64,000 bases of DNA, from positions 434,001 through 498,000 of the forward strand of contig QFQI01000001.1 in the NCBI GenBank assembly GCA_003243195.1, in the 5' to 3' direction. This DNA comes from Sphingomonas taxi. Its GTDB lineage: Bacteria; Pseudomonadota; Alphaproteobacteria; Sphingomonadales; Sphingomonadaceae. Within the stretch, counting starts at the first letter, position 1. Every line of letters starts with the position of its first letter. The notes beneath the pieces were generated by a model. It saw only the letters and a list, made by a program, of their open reading frames with translations. It made no database searches and was not told where the DNA came from. The position numbers and the translations under genes were made by a program. Below, one piece after another: positions 32,333 through 41,377 of this stretch.

Positions 32333-34147
32333 ATGCCTCCCGAATCCGTCAATCCGTCCGGCGTCGAGCGTCCGCTGCTGCCGACGCTGCGCCGCTTCCT
32401 CCCCGATCTGTGGCCCGCCGACGCGCCGGGGATGAAGCTGCGCGTCGGCGGCGCGCTCGTGCTGGTCGTGCTGTCGAAGCTGGTGCAGGTCTATGGCGCG
32501 CCGTTCGCGTTGCAGGGCGCGGTGGACGGCATGGCGGTGCCGACCACGCCGCTGTCACTGATCGTGCTGCTGGTGCTCGGCTATGCCGCGGCGCGGTTCG
32601 GCAGCACGTTGTTCGACAACCTGCGCAACACGGTGTTCGAGCGCGTTGGGCAGGAAGCGACACGGCGGCTGGCGGCGCGCGTGTTCCGCCACCTCCACCA
32701 ATTGTCGCTGCGCTTCCATCTGGAACGACGCACCGGCGCGGTCACCAAGGTGGTGGAGCGCGGCACCAAGAGCATCGACACGATGCTGTATTTCCTGTTG
32801 TTCAACATCGCGCCGACCATCCTGGAGCTGGCGCTGGTGCTCGGCATCTTCTGGGTCAAGTTCGGCTGGCCGCTGGTGGCGGGCACGCTGGCGATGGTCG
32901 CGCTCTACATCTGGTTCACGCGCGTCGTCACCGACTGGCGATCGAGCTTGCGCGAGCGAATGAACGACCTGGACACCGGCGCGGTCGCGCATGCGGTCGA
33001 TTCGCTGCTGAACTTCGAGACGGTGAAATATTTCGGCGCGGAGGAGCGCGAGGCGCAACGCTATGACGGCGCGATGCGCGCCTATGCGCAGGCGGCGGTC
33101 AAGAGCGAGAACAGCCTGGCGTGGCTCAACATCGGGCAGGCCGCGATCACCAACGCGATGCTCGCGGCCGGCATGGCCTGGGTCGCATGGGGATGGAGCC
33201 GCGGACAGTTCACCGCCGGCAACGTCGTGCTGGTGTCGACCCTGCTGTCACAGCTTTTCCGCCCGCTCGACCTGCTCGGCATGGTCTATCGCACGATCCG
33301 GCAGGGGGTGATCGACATGGGGTCGATGTTCGACCTGATCGACACACCCTCCGAGGTGGTGGATGCACCCGGCGCGCCGCCGCTGGCGGTCACGCGCGGC
33401 CACCTGCGCTTCGAGGGCGTGGTGTTCGGTTACGACGCCGGCGCGCCGATCCTCCGCGGCATCGACCTGGACGTGCCGGCCGGCACCACCTGCGCGGTCG
33501 TCGGACCGTCGGGCGCGGGCAAGTCGACGCTCGCGCGGCTGCTGTACCGATTCTACGACGTGAACGAGGGCCGGATCACCATCGACGCGCAGGATATCGC
33601 CGGCGTGACGCAGGCCAGCCTGCGCGCCGCGATCGGGATCGTGCCGCAGGACACCGTGCTGTTCAACGACACGATCGGCTACAACATCGCTTACGGCCGC
33701 GAGGGCGCGGACCCGCGCGCGGTGGAGGCGGCGGCGCGGGGCGCGGCGATCGCGGGGTTCATCGAACGCCAGCCGCAGGGCTATGCCACGCGCGTCGGCG
33801 AGCGCGGACTGAAGCTGTCGGGCGGCGAGAAGCAGCGCGTGGCGATCGCGCGCACGCTGCTGAAGGATCCGCCAGTACTGATCCTGGACGAGGCGACCAG
33901 CGCGCTCGACAGCCGCACCGAGGCCGAGATCATGGAAACGCTGGAGGCGATCGAGCGCGGGCGCACGACGATCGTGATCGCGCACCGGCTGTCGACGGTG
34001 GTGAACGCGGACCAGATCGTGGTACTGGACGCCGGCCGTGTCGTGGAGCGCGGCACGCATGCCACATTGCTGACGGCAGGCGGCCTCTACGCCGAGATGT
34101 GGGCGCGGCAGGCGCGCGAACAGGAGGAAGCGCTGGCGGCGGTGTGA
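32333..34147 (+). CDS. Atm1/HMT-type ABC exporter (fused membrane and ATPase domains)
   Basis: A 604-residue half-transporter. A six-helix membrane domain spans about residues 40-320 (LVGAL-type helices, then LSLRFHLERRTGAVTKVVER and FLLFNIAPTILELALVLGIF, which are Atm1 hallmarks). The ATPase domain has Walker A GPSGAGKST, the Q-loop GIVPQDTVLFNDTI, the signature LSGGEKQR, Walker B VLILDEATSALDSR and the H-loop IVIAHRLST. Atm1-like bacterial exporters move glutathione conjugates or metal-thiol complexes out of the cytoplasm. The start at ATG 32333 was chosen; a GTG 19 codons upstream is also in frame and neither has a clear Shine-Dalgarno. Confidence 0.92.
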   Translation: MPPESVNPSGVERPLLPTLRRFLPDLWPADAPGMKLRVGGALVLVVLSKLVQVYGAPFALQGAVDGMAVPTTPLSLIVLLVLGYAAARFGSTLFDNLRNTVFERVGQEATRRLAARVFRHLHQLSLRFHLERRTGAVTKVVERGTKSIDTMLYFLLFNIAPTILELALVLGIFWVKFGWPLVAGTLAMVALYIWFTRVVTDWRSSLRERMNDLDTGAVAHAVDSLLNFETVKYFGAEEREAQRYDGAMRAYAQAAVKSENSLAWLNIGQAAITNAMLAAGMAWVAWGWSRGQFTAGNVVLVSTLLSQLFRPLDLLGMVYRTIRQGVIDMGSMFDLIDTPSEVVDAPGAPPLAVTRGHLRFEGVVFGYDAGAPILRGIDLDVPAGTTCAVVGPSGAGKSTLARLLYRFYDVNEGRITIDAQDIAGVTQASLRAAIGIVPQDTVLFNDTIGYNIAYGREGADPRAVEAAARGAAIAGFIERQPQGYATRVGERGLKLSGGEKQRVAIARTLLKDPPVLILDEATSALDSRTEAEIMETLEAIERGRTTIVIAHRLSTVVNADQIVVLDAGRVVERGTHATLLTAGGLYAEMWARQAREQEEALAAV

Positions 34148-34159
34148 GGGCCGGCGCGG

Positions 34160-35344
34160 CTATTCCTCGTCGATCCCCCAGTTCAGTCCGCGCGAGATCG
34201 CCGGATCCGCGACCGCGGTCAGCAAATAGGCGACGAACTGCTTGCCGCGCTGCCACCAGCCGGTCGCGGCGCGATAGCTGTCGGCGGTCACCGGGTTCGA
34301 CTGCGCGATCTCGCCCGCCACATAGGCGCGGGCGTGGTCGGCGAAGGCCGCGTCCTCGATCCGCAGCATCAGCTCCAGGTTGATGAACAGGCTGCGCATG
34401 TCGAAATTGGCGCTGCCGATCCATGTCGCATCGTCCACGACGTACAGCTTGGTATGCAGTTTGGTTGCGGCATATTCGAAGATCCGCACCCCGCGCCGCA
34501 GCAAGCCGGCATAGGTGAAGCGCGACGCGGCGATCGTGACATTGTTGTCGGATCGCGCCGCCGTCAGCACCTGCACCGCTGCGGAGCGCCGCCCGGCGCG
34601 ATCCAGCCGCCGCAGCATGGTCGGGCTGGGGGTGAAATAGCCCGCGATGATGTCGATCCGCGACGCATGGCGCATGTCCGCACGGATCGCGCGCGCCCAT
34701 GGCGACAGCTTGCGGGTCGGCCCGCCGATCACCCAGCGCAGCGCCCCTTCATGCTCGCTCCACCGCGCCAGCGCGCGGTTCAGCCGGCGGATCGGACCGT
34801 CGTGCCGGATGCCGTCCTCCAGCGCGTCGAAATAGCCGGCCATCCGCGCGGCCGCCGGCCCCTCCACCAGCAGCCCCAGGTCACGCCACGCCTGCTCCCT
34901 GGGCGTGCCGAAATAATCGTCCTCGATGTTGAAACCGCCGATGATGATCCGCGACGCCGCTGTTTCTGCATCGGCCAGCGCCAGCTTCTGGTGGTTCCGC
35001 AGCAGGTAACGCCGCCCGAAACGCGGCGAGAAACGGCACACCGCCACGCCGGCGGCGCGCAGCGGTGCGAAGAAATCGTCCTCCGCATCGTCGCTGCCGA
35101 AACCGTCCACGATCAGCATGACCGTGACCCCGCGTCGCGCCGCCTGCTCCAGCGCCGCGTTGACGCGCCGTCCGGTCGCATCGTCGGCGTAGATATAGTA
35201 CAGGATGCGCAGCGAGCGGCGCGCGCCGTCGATCAGCGTCAGCAACGCCTCCAGCCGGCGCGGCCCGCTGTCGAGCAGCGTCAGCCGGTTGCCGTCGACG
35301 GTGAACGTGGGTTGCGGGGCGGCGTCCTTCATGCCGGTCGACAT
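34160..35344 (-). CDS. Phospholipase-D family protein (cardiolipin synthase-like)
   Basis: A protein of about 394 residues with two PLD catalytic motifs: NHQKLALAD (first HxKxxxxD) and LHTKLYVVDD (second), each followed by the expected GGFN and GSANFDMRS stretches. Cardiolipin synthases of this family condense two phosphatidylglycerols. ILYYIYADDATGRRVNAAL and AARRGVTVMLIVDGFGS also fit. It lacks obvious N-terminal membrane helices, so it resembles the shorter ClsB/ClsC-like members. The start could be 35344 or the second ATG at 35332. It is convergent with the ABC exporter gene, 12 bases away. Confidence 0.88.
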   Translation of the reverse strand: MSTGMKDAAPQPTFTVDGNRLTLLDSGPRRLEALLTLIDGARRSLRILYYIYADDATGRRVNAALEQAARRGVTVMLIVDGFGSDDAEDDFFAPLRAAGVAVCRFSPRFGRRYLLRNHQKLALADAETAASRIIIGGFNIEDDYFGTPREQAWRDLGLLVEGPAAARMAGYFDALEDGIRHDGPIRRLNRALARWSEHEGALRWVIGGPTRKLSPWARAIRADMRHASRIDIIAGYFTPSPTMLRRLDRAGRRSAAVQVLTAARSDNNVTIAASRFTYAGLLRRGVRIFEYAATKLHTKLYVVDDATWIGSANFDMRSLFINLELMLRIEDAAFADHARAYVAGEIAQSNPVTADSYRAATGWWQRGKQFVAYLLTAVADPAISRGLNWGIDEE

Positions 35345-35382
35345 GGCGCGCGCGGCTGGCGGGGGCAAGCGCCAAGCGGTCC

Positions 35383-35411
35383 TTGACGGATGGCGAGGAC
35401 GCGGCTATCTG
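35383..35411 (+). promoter_or_regulatory. Likely sigma-70 promoter of rpoZ
   Basis: TTGACG (35383-35388) and TATCTG (35406-35411) are spaced by 17 bases, 40 bases before the rpoZ ATG. Alphaproteobacterial housekeeping promoters favour TTGAC with a loose -10. The call rests on this match alone. Confidence 0.4.
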
Positions 35412-35450
35412 CCCGACCCTCCCTAAGTCTATCGTCAAGAGGAAACGCGG

Positions 35451-35795
35451 ATGGCGCGCGTCACCGTCGAGGATTGCGTCGACAAGATCCCGAACCGCTT
35501 CGATCTGGTCCTGCTCGCCGCACAGCGCGCGCGGCAGGTGTCGGGTGGGGCAGAGCTGACGGTCGATCGCGATCGCGACAAGAACCCGGTCGTCGCGCTG
35601 CGCGAGATCGCCGAGGAAACCGTGCGTCCCAAGGACCTGCACGAAGCCGCGGTGCAGAACCTGCAACGCGTGCAGATCGACGACGAGGAAGAGGCGGACG
35701 AGATCGGCAGCCTGGCCGCCTCGGCTGAGGCGCTGCGCCTCACCGCCGTCGCGCCGCCGCGCAACCAGAACCTCGGCGCCGATTACGACGGCTGA
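35451..35795 (+). CDS. rpoZ: RNA polymerase omega subunit
   Basis: A 114-residue omega subunit that helps assemble RNA polymerase. It starts MARVTVEDCVDKIPNRFDLV, the universal RpoZ beginning, then LLAAQRARQV, DKNPVVALREIAEETV and an acidic tail (QIDDEEEADEIGSL). The Shine-Dalgarno AGAGGAAA precedes the ATG and a strong terminator follows. In many alphaproteobacteria rpoZ is next to rsh, but here rsh is about 9 kb away. Confidence 0.97.
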   Translation: MARVTVEDCVDKIPNRFDLVLLAAQRARQVSGGAELTVDRDRDKNPVVALREIAEETVRPKDLHEAAVQNLQRVQIDDEEEADEIGSLAASAEALRLTAVAPPRNQNLGADYDG

Positions 35796-35816
35796 TCGCC
35801 GCTCGCGGATGCAAGT

Positions 35817-35853
35817 AAAGGGCCGGTCGCCTGATGGGGCGGCCGGCCCTTTT
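35817..35853 (+). terminator. Intrinsic terminator of rpoZ
   Basis: AAAGGGCCGG pairs with CCGGCCCTTT, and the inner TCGCC/GGCGG extends the stem to about 15 pairs with one G-T wobble. It ends in TTTT (35850-35853). It lies 22 bases after the rpoZ stop. Confidence 0.85.
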
Positions 35854-35935
35854 CATGTGCGGGTCCATGCCCGGTTCGTCACACCCGTGCGATCCGGTCG
35901 TGCCATCCTGCGACGACCGGCCGCGACGGCGGCGC

Positions 35936-36817
35936 TTAACGGGTCAGCGTCACGCTCATGCCGATGCGCTTCTCGCCACGCGGCGCGACGGTGAAGACGC
36001 CGGGCTTGTCGCGGAACTCGCCGTCGAAACCCTCGGGGTCGGCGATCCCGTGCCACGGCTCGACGCAGACATAGGCCGCGCCCGGCTTGGTCCAGATGCC
36101 CAGCCGCGGCGTGTCCGGAAAGGCGATGTCGAGCTGCGGTGCGCCGTCGACGCCGTAGCGCACCGCCTGCGACGCGACCGGATCCCACACCAGCGCATCG
36201 TCGGTGAACAGCGCGTCGGCGAGGTGCAGCACGCGCCCATCGAGCGGGGAGGAGCGCTCCTGTGACCCGATCGTCCCCTTGTCGACGATGATCGTGCGCA
36301 ACGGGCCTGGTTCGTCCTGCGCGAAAACGATGCGATGATCCGCCCGCGCGCGTCCGAACGGCAGCGGCCAGGCGAAGGCGGGATGGAAGCCGAAGCTGGC
36401 CGGCAACGGCTCGTCCGCCGGATTGACGACCGTCACGTCGATCGCCAGCGTCGCGTCGCGCAGCTCGAACGCCACCTCCAGCCGGAACGCGAAGGGATAG
36501 GTGGCGCGCGTCGCCTGGTCGTCGGCCAGCGCGAACACCGCGCGCGTCGCGCTCGTCTCGATCACAGAAAAGACGCTGTGCCGCGCGAAACCGTGCTTGG
36601 CGATCGCATAGGACTGGCCGTCGACGCGGATCGTGCCGGTCGCCGTCATCCCGACCACTGGGAACAGCAATGGCGCCCGCCCCGTCCAGAAGCGCGGATC
36701 GGCGTCGGTCATCAATTCGCGGCTGTCGGCATCGGTCAGCGACGACAGCTCCGCGCCCAGTGGGTTGATCGCGGCGCTCAGCGTGCCGTTGGTGATGCGG
36801 ATCCAGTCGTCAGCCAC
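35936..36817 (-). CDS. Aldose 1-epimerase family protein
   Basis: A 293-residue beta-sandwich protein of the galactose mutarotase family, probably interconverting alpha and beta anomers of hexoses or hexose phosphates. Recognisable blocks are INPLGAELSSLTD, APLLFPVVGM, KHGFARHSVF (catalytic His), FGFHPAFAWPLPFG and YVCVEPWHGIADP (catalytic Glu region). The start is GTG 36817, overlapping the pheT stop by 8 bases, so it is the last gene of the pheST transcription unit. Coupling of a sugar epimerase to pheT is a genomic accident or a local arrangement; no functional link is known to me. Confidence 0.85.
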   Translation of the reverse strand: MADDWIRITNGTLSAAINPLGAELSSLTDADSRELMTDADPRFWTGRAPLLFPVVGMTATGTIRVDGQSYAIAKHGFARHSVFSVIETSATRAVFALADDQATRATYPFAFRLEVAFELRDATLAIDVTVVNPADEPLPASFGFHPAFAWPLPFGRARADHRIVFAQDEPGPLRTIIVDKGTIGSQERSSPLDGRVLHLADALFTDDALVWDPVASQAVRYGVDGAPQLDIAFPDTPRLGIWTKPGAAYVCVEPWHGIADPEGFDGEFRDKPGVFTVAPRGEKRIGMSVTLTR

Positions 36818-39173
36818 GCAATGTCGCTCCCTGCCGGGCGGCCGCGGCCACCACCTTGTCGCCGATCGCCTTCAGATCGGCGTCGGTGAAACTCCTGTCG
36901 CCCGGTTGCAGGACGATCTCGACCGCGACCGACTTTTGCCCCTCCGCCACACCGGTGCCGGTGAAGACGTCGAACACCCGCGCGCGCGCGATCGCCGCCT
37001 TGTCCGCCCCCTTCACCGCCCGCGCCAGCGCATCGGCGGACACCGCGGCCGGCACCAGAAAGGCGAAATCGCGGCGCACCGGCTGCAACGCCGGCGGCGC
37101 ATAGGCGGCGCGCATGAAGCCCGATCCCCGCTTCCCCGGGATCGCGTCCAGATACACTTCCACCGCCGCCACCGCACCCGACAGGTCGAACGCCTTCTGC
37201 ACCGCCGGGTGCAGCAGCCCGAACGCCGCCAGCACCGTCTTCGGCCCCAGCCGCAGCGTGCCCGAGCGACCTGGGTGGAAGGCGGCACCCGCCTCGCCCA
37301 TCACCTGCAGGTTGTCGACCGGCACGCCGGCCGCCGCGAGCAGCGCGAGCGCCTCCGCCTTGGCGTCATAGGCGTCGAAGCCGGCCGCCTTGCCCTCGCG
37401 CCAGCCGCGCGGGCGGCGATCGCCGGCCAGCACCACGCCCAGTGTCGCGCGCTCGCCATCGGCCAGATAGCGCCGCCCGATCTCGAACAGCCGCACGCTG
37501 TCGGCGCCCTGCCGCAGGTTGCGCTCGGCGGCGGACAGCAGCCCGGGCAGCAGCGACGGGCGCATCACCTTCAGCTCCTCGCTGATCGGGTTCGCCAGCC
37601 GCCACGGCGCGTCGCCGAACGGCGCGACCTGTCGCTCGCTCAGGAAGCTCCACGTCACGGCCTCGTCCAGCCCGCGCGCCGCCGCGGCGCGCCGCACGCG
37701 GCGTTCCAGCTTCTGCTCGGGGGTCGCGGTCGGGCGCGCGACGCCGGGCGCGCGGGGCAACGGCACCGGCGCTACCTTGTCGATCCCCTCGATGCGGATC
37801 ACCTCCTCGACCAGATCGGCGGTGCCGTCGATGTCGCGCCGCCAGGTCGGCGGGGTCACGTTCCAGTCGTCATCCACCACGAAGCCGAGCGACTCGAGGA
37901 TCGCGCGCTGCCGCTCCGGCGCGACCGCCAGGCCGCCGAGCGTCTCGGCGCGGGTCGGGTCATAGGCGTAGCGGCGCGCGCCGAGCGGCGGCGCGCCGAC
38001 GCGCGTCACGCCGCTGGCGGTGCCGCCGCACCATTGCGTGACCAGCCGCGTCGCGATCGCCAGCCCGTCGTCCAGGAACGCCGGATCGACGCCGCGTTCG
38101 AAGCGCTGCCGCGCGTCGCTGGTCAGCGCCAGCTTCTGACCCGTGCGCGCGATCGTGTCGGGATCGAAGAAGGCGCATTCGATCACAACCTGGGTGGTCG
38201 CGTCCGACACGCCCGAATGTTCGCCGCCCATGATCCCGCCGAGATCGTGGACCGCCACGTCGTCGGCGATGACGGTCATCGTGTCGTCCAGCGCGTAGGT
38301 GCGGCCGTTCAGCGCCAGCAGCTCCTCGCCGGTCCGCGCCTTGCGCGCGACCAGCCCGCCGCGCAGCTTCGCGGCATCATAGACGTGCAGCGGGCGCCCG
38401 AGGTCGACCGACACGTAATTGGTGATGTCGACCAGCGCCGAGATCGGCTTCTGCCCGATCGCGCGCAGTCGTTTCGCCAGCCACTCCGGCGCGGCCCCGT
38501 TGCCGAGGCCGCGGACGCCCTGCGCGAAGAACGCCGGACAGCCGACCGCATCCTCGATCCGCACCTCCGGCCCCGCGCCCTCGCCCGCCACCGCCGTCAC
38601 GTCCAGCGGATTGAGCGTGCCCAGCCCCGCCGCCGCCAGATCGCGCGCGATCCCGCGCACGCCCATGCAATCCTGCCGGTTGGGGGTGATGCTGACGTCG
38701 ATCACCGGATCGCCCAGCCCGGCGTAATCGGCGAAGGCGGTGCCGACCGGCGCATCCGCGGGCAGTTCGATAATTCCGTCGTGATCGTCGCCCAGTTCCA
38801 GTTCGCGCGTCGAGCACATCATGCCGTTCGATTCGACGCCGCGGATCGCGGCGACCTTCAGCACCATGCCGTTCGCCGGCACCGCCGCGCCCGGTCGCCC
38901 GAACACGCCGACCAGCCCGGCGCGCGCGTTGGGCGCGCCGCACACCACCTGCAACGGCCCGTCACCCGCATCGACGGACAGCACCTGCAACTTGTCGGCT
39001 TGCGGATGCCGCTCGGCGGTCAGCACGCGCGCGACCGTGAAGCCGTCGAGCCTGGCCGCCGGATCGGTGACGCCCTCCACCTCCAGCCCGATGCGGGTGA
39101 GCGCGTCGAGGATCGCGTCCAGCGACGCGTCGGTGGCGAGATGGTCCTTGAGCCAGGAAAGCGTGAATTTCAT
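36810..39173 (-). CDS. pheT: Phenylalanyl-tRNA synthetase beta chain
   Basis: A 787-residue beta subunit of the alpha2-beta2 synthetase. It begins MKFTLSWLKDHLATD, followed by the tRNA-binding fold (VARVLTAERHPQADKLQVLS, VVCGAPNARAGL), B3/B4 editing domain, B5 domain and the C-terminal ferredoxin-fold anticodon-binding domain (RDFAFLVPAAVSADALAR, VFDVFTGTGVAEGQKSVAVE). Length matches the family. It lies 58 bases after pheS in the same operon. Confidence 0.97.
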   Translation of the reverse strand: MKFTLSWLKDHLATDASLDAILDALTRIGLEVEGVTDPAARLDGFTVARVLTAERHPQADKLQVLSVDAGDGPLQVVCGAPNARAGLVGVFGRPGAAVPANGMVLKVAAIRGVESNGMMCSTRELELGDDHDGIIELPADAPVGTAFADYAGLGDPVIDVSITPNRQDCMGVRGIARDLAAAGLGTLNPLDVTAVAGEGAGPEVRIEDAVGCPAFFAQGVRGLGNGAAPEWLAKRLRAIGQKPISALVDITNYVSVDLGRPLHVYDAAKLRGGLVARKARTGEELLALNGRTYALDDTMTVIADDVAVHDLGGIMGGEHSGVSDATTQVVIECAFFDPDTIARTGQKLALTSDARQRFERGVDPAFLDDGLAIATRLVTQWCGGTASGVTRVGAPPLGARRYAYDPTRAETLGGLAVAPERQRAILESLGFVVDDDWNVTPPTWRRDIDGTADLVEEVIRIEGIDKVAPVPLPRAPGVARPTATPEQKLERRVRRAAAARGLDEAVTWSFLSERQVAPFGDAPWRLANPISEELKVMRPSLLPGLLSAAERNLRQGADSVRLFEIGRRYLADGERATLGVVLAGDRRPRGWREGKAAGFDAYDAKAEALALLAAAGVPVDNLQVMGEAGAAFHPGRSGTLRLGPKTVLAAFGLLHPAVQKAFDLSGAVAAVEVYLDAIPGKRGSGFMRAAYAPPALQPVRRDFAFLVPAAVSADALARAVKGADKAAIARARVFDVFTGTGVAEGQKSVAVEIVLQPGDRSFTDADLKAIGDKVVAAAARQGATLRG

Positions 39174-39231
39174 CGTTGGTCCCGTTGCCCCCGCCCGCGG
39201 GAGCCTGAATATCTGTGGCGAGTGACGCGTG

Positions 39232-40347
39232 TCAGGCCGGCGTGCCGACGCCACCCGACAGCGTCGGCACGTCCAGCGCGCTGAACCCATAATGCTTCAA
39301 CCAGCGGATATCGCCGTCGAAGAACGGACGCAGGTCGTCCATGCCGTATTTCAGCATCGCCAGCCGGTCGATCCCGCAGCCGAACGCGAACCCCTGCCAT
39401 TCCTCCGGGTCCAGCCCGCACGCCGCGATCACCTTCGGGTGGACCATGCCGGAACCCAGCACCTCCATCCATCCTTCGGCGCCGCCGATCACGCGCTTGC
39501 CCTTCACCATCGAATAGCCCACGTCCACCTCCGCCGACGGCTCGGTGAACGGGAAGTAGCTGGGACGCAGGCGCAGCACGATGTCGTCCCGCTCGAAGAA
39601 CGCCTTCAGGAACGTCTCCAGCGTCCATTTCAGGTGGCCCAGCGTGATGCCCTTGTCGATCACCAGCCCTTCGACCTGATGGAACATCGGCGTGTGCGTG
39701 GCGTCACTGTCGGAACGATAGGTGCGTCCGGGCGCGATGATGCGGATCGGCGGCCGATTGGCCAGCATCGTGCGGATCTGCACCGGCGAGGTATGCGTGC
39801 GCAGGACGCGCGGCGTCTCGCGGTCGTTCGGATCGCTGTCCTCGCGCCCCGCCAGATAGAAGGTGTCGTGCATCGCGCGCGCCGGATGCGTCTCCGGGAT
39901 GTTGAGCGCGCCGAAATTGTGCCAGTCGGTCTCCATCTCCGGCCCGCTCGCCACCGCGAAGCCCAGATCGGCGAAGATCTCCGCCAGTTCGTCCATCACC
40001 TGGCTGACCGGATGGATGGTGCCGGGCGCGGGCGCATCGACGGGCAGCGTCATGTCGAGCGCCTCGCTGGCCAGTTGCGCGTCCAGCGCGACCTGCTCCA
40101 GATGCGCACGCCGCGCCGCCAGCGCGGCGGTCACCGCCTCGCGCAATCCATGGATCGCCGGCCCGCGCACCTGCCGTTCCTCCGGACTGAGCGCCCCCAT
40201 CTTCTTGAGCAACTGCGTGACGCGCCCCTGCTTGCCCAGCGCATCGACACGCACTGCCTCCAGCGCGTCGAGCGACGCGGACGCGTCGATCGCGGCGAGC
40301 AGATGGGTCTTGAGGTCGTCGGTGTCGGTCATCGTGTCATCCGTCAT
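39232..40347 (-). CDS. pheS: Phenylalanyl-tRNA synthetase alpha chain
   Basis: A 371-residue catalytic subunit that charges tRNA-Phe. An N-terminal coiled coil (SASLDALEAVRVDALGKQGR, VTQLLKKMGAL) is followed by class II motifs: MHDTFYL, RTHTSPVQIRTM (motif 2 region), FHQVEGLVID, LRLRPSYFPFTEPSAEVDV and the motif 3 area GFAFGCGIDRLAMLKYG. The start at 40347 gives MTDDTMTDTDDLK; an ATG five codons later is possible. Its first bases overlap the tail of a decayed GIY-YIG gene. Confidence 0.97.
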   Translation of the reverse strand: MTDDTMTDTDDLKTHLLAAIDASASLDALEAVRVDALGKQGRVTQLLKKMGALSPEERQVRGPAIHGLREAVTAALAARRAHLEQVALDAQLASEALDMTLPVDAPAPGTIHPVSQVMDELAEIFADLGFAVASGPEMETDWHNFGALNIPETHPARAMHDTFYLAGREDSDPNDRETPRVLRTHTSPVQIRTMLANRPPIRIIAPGRTYRSDSDATHTPMFHQVEGLVIDKGITLGHLKWTLETFLKAFFERDDIVLRLRPSYFPFTEPSAEVDVGYSMVKGKRVIGGAEGWMEVLGSGMVHPKVIAACGLDPEEWQGFAFGCGIDRLAMLKYGMDDLRPFFDGDIRWLKHYGFSALDVPTLSGGVGTPA

Positions 40348-40600
40348 GCGCGTCGTCCAAGCCCAGACTCGCCCCCAAGTCCAGCCATTGCGGGTTTGTT
40401 TCCTCGATCAGCCGCAGCTTCGCGTCGCGGTTCCATTTCTTGAGCCGCTTTTCACGGTGGATGGGGGTTTCCGTCGTGCCGGCGACCTCATACCAGACGG
40501 GACGCGTGATGTCGCAGCGCTGGTTGGAAACCTTTGAAGGTGGGATGTGACGCCGATGGAAAGCGTGCCATGCGGGCGACCTGCGAGAATTGGGACGCAG
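40337..40600 (-). pseudogene. Decayed GIY-YIG endonuclease gene
   Basis: Two pieces of a small UvrC-like GIY-YIG nuclease lie in different frames. The upstream piece reads VPILAGRPHGTLSIGVTSHL, a worn form of the GIY-YIG start (usually VYILA..GTLYIGVTSDL; both catalytic Tyr have been lost, to Pro and Ser). The downstream piece, one frame over, reads VWYEVAGTTETPIHREKRLK and RLIEETNPQWLDL, the normal C-terminal half. The middle part between them (the HxxG/FTxKY region) is missing. The tail overlaps the pheS start by 11 bases. No intact start was found. Confidence 0.75.
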
Positions 40601-40630
40601 GGTTCCCGTTGCACTTCGTCGCCCTCCAAC

Positions 40631-40656
40631 GTCATTCCCGCGACAGCGGGAATGAC
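40631..40656. repeat. REP-like palindrome
   Basis: GTCATTCCCGC and GCGGGAATGAC flank GACA, an 11-base-pair perfect hairpin. This is the classic shape of dispersed extragenic palindromes in proteobacteria. It lies between rplT and the decayed nuclease gene and may also terminate or stabilise the rpmI-rplT message. Confidence 0.65.
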
Positions 40657-40721
40657 GAACAGGAAAAAGGGCGCCGGTGTTGCCACCGACGCCCCGCATC
40701 CCGTTCTCGCGTCAGGTCGCC

Positions 40722-41087
40722 TCAGGCAGCCTGCGGGAGAGCCGCCTTCGCCTGCGCGATGATGGCGCTAAACGCCTCGCCCTCGTGCATCGCGATGTCG
40801 GCCAGAACCTTGCGGTCCAACTCGACGCCGGCCAGCTTCAGGCCGTGCATGAACTGCGAATAGGTCAGCCCTTCCGCGCGGACGCCGGCGTTGATGCGCT
40901 GGATCCACAGGCCGCGGAAGGTGCGCTTCTTCACCTTGCGGTCGCGATAGGCGTACTGGCCGGCCTTCTCGACCGCCTGACGGGCGACGCGGATCGTGTT
41001 CTTGCGACGACCGCGATAGCCCTTGGCCTGTTCCAGGATGTTCTTGTGCTTGGCGCGAGTGGTTACGCCCCGCTTGACGCGTGCCAT
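40722..41087 (-). CDS. rplT: 50S ribosomal protein L20
   Basis: A 121-residue ribosomal protein that binds 23S rRNA early in assembly. It begins MARVKRGVTTRAKHKNILEQ, followed by GYRGRRKNTIRVARQAVEKA and YAYRDRKVKKRTFRGLWIQR. Length and sequence are standard. It is 20 bases downstream of rpmI. Confidence 0.98.
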   Translation of the reverse strand: MARVKRGVTTRAKHKNILEQAKGYRGRRKNTIRVARQAVEKAGQYAYRDRKVKKRTFRGLWIQRINAGVRAEGLTYSQFMHGLKLAGVELDRKVLADIAMHEGEAFSAIIAQAKAALPQAA

Positions 41088-41107
41088 GGTCTATTCCTCC
41101 TCGTCGC

Positions 41108-41311
41108 TCAGCTCAGGCCGTACGGTGCCCAGGCCTTCACCGCTGCGGTGTCGGCCTTCGACAGCACCTTGGTGCCGCGGTTCTGGCGGATGTACTTGCC
41201 GGTGTGATGCAACAGGCGGTGGCGCTTGCCGGCGACGCCGTGCTTCAGCAGACCGGTCGCGGTCAGCTTGAAGCGCTTCTTCACGCCGCTCTTCGTCTTG
41301 AGCTTGGGCAT
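41108..41311 (-). CDS. rpmI: 50S ribosomal protein L35
   Basis: A 67-residue basic protein of the large subunit. It begins MPKLKTKSGVKKRFKLTATG and contains RHRLLHHTGKYIRQNRGTKV. A Shine-Dalgarno (AAAGGAAG) lies just before the ATG at 41311. infC, the usual neighbour upstream in many bacteria, is absent; the next gene upstream is divergent. Confidence 0.97.
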   Translation of the reverse strand: MPKLKTKSGVKKRFKLTATGLLKHGVAGKRHRLLHHTGKYIRQNRGTKVLSKADTAAVKAWAPYGLS

Positions 41312-41343
41312 TTTCTTCCTTTCTGCTGGAGCATGTCGACTGA

Positions 41344-41377
41344 GACGGCCGCGGCAGCCCTGGTTGGCCGGGCCGTC
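41344..41377 (-). promoter_or_regulatory. Leader hairpin upstream of rpmI
   Basis: On the minus strand GACGGCC (41377-41371) pairs with GGCCGTC (41350-41344), and inner CGGC/GCCG can extend it with one bulge. It lies in the rpmI 5' leader, 33 bases before the ATG. In other bacteria L20 binds such leaders to repress its own operon; the assignment here is by position only. Confidence 0.3.
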
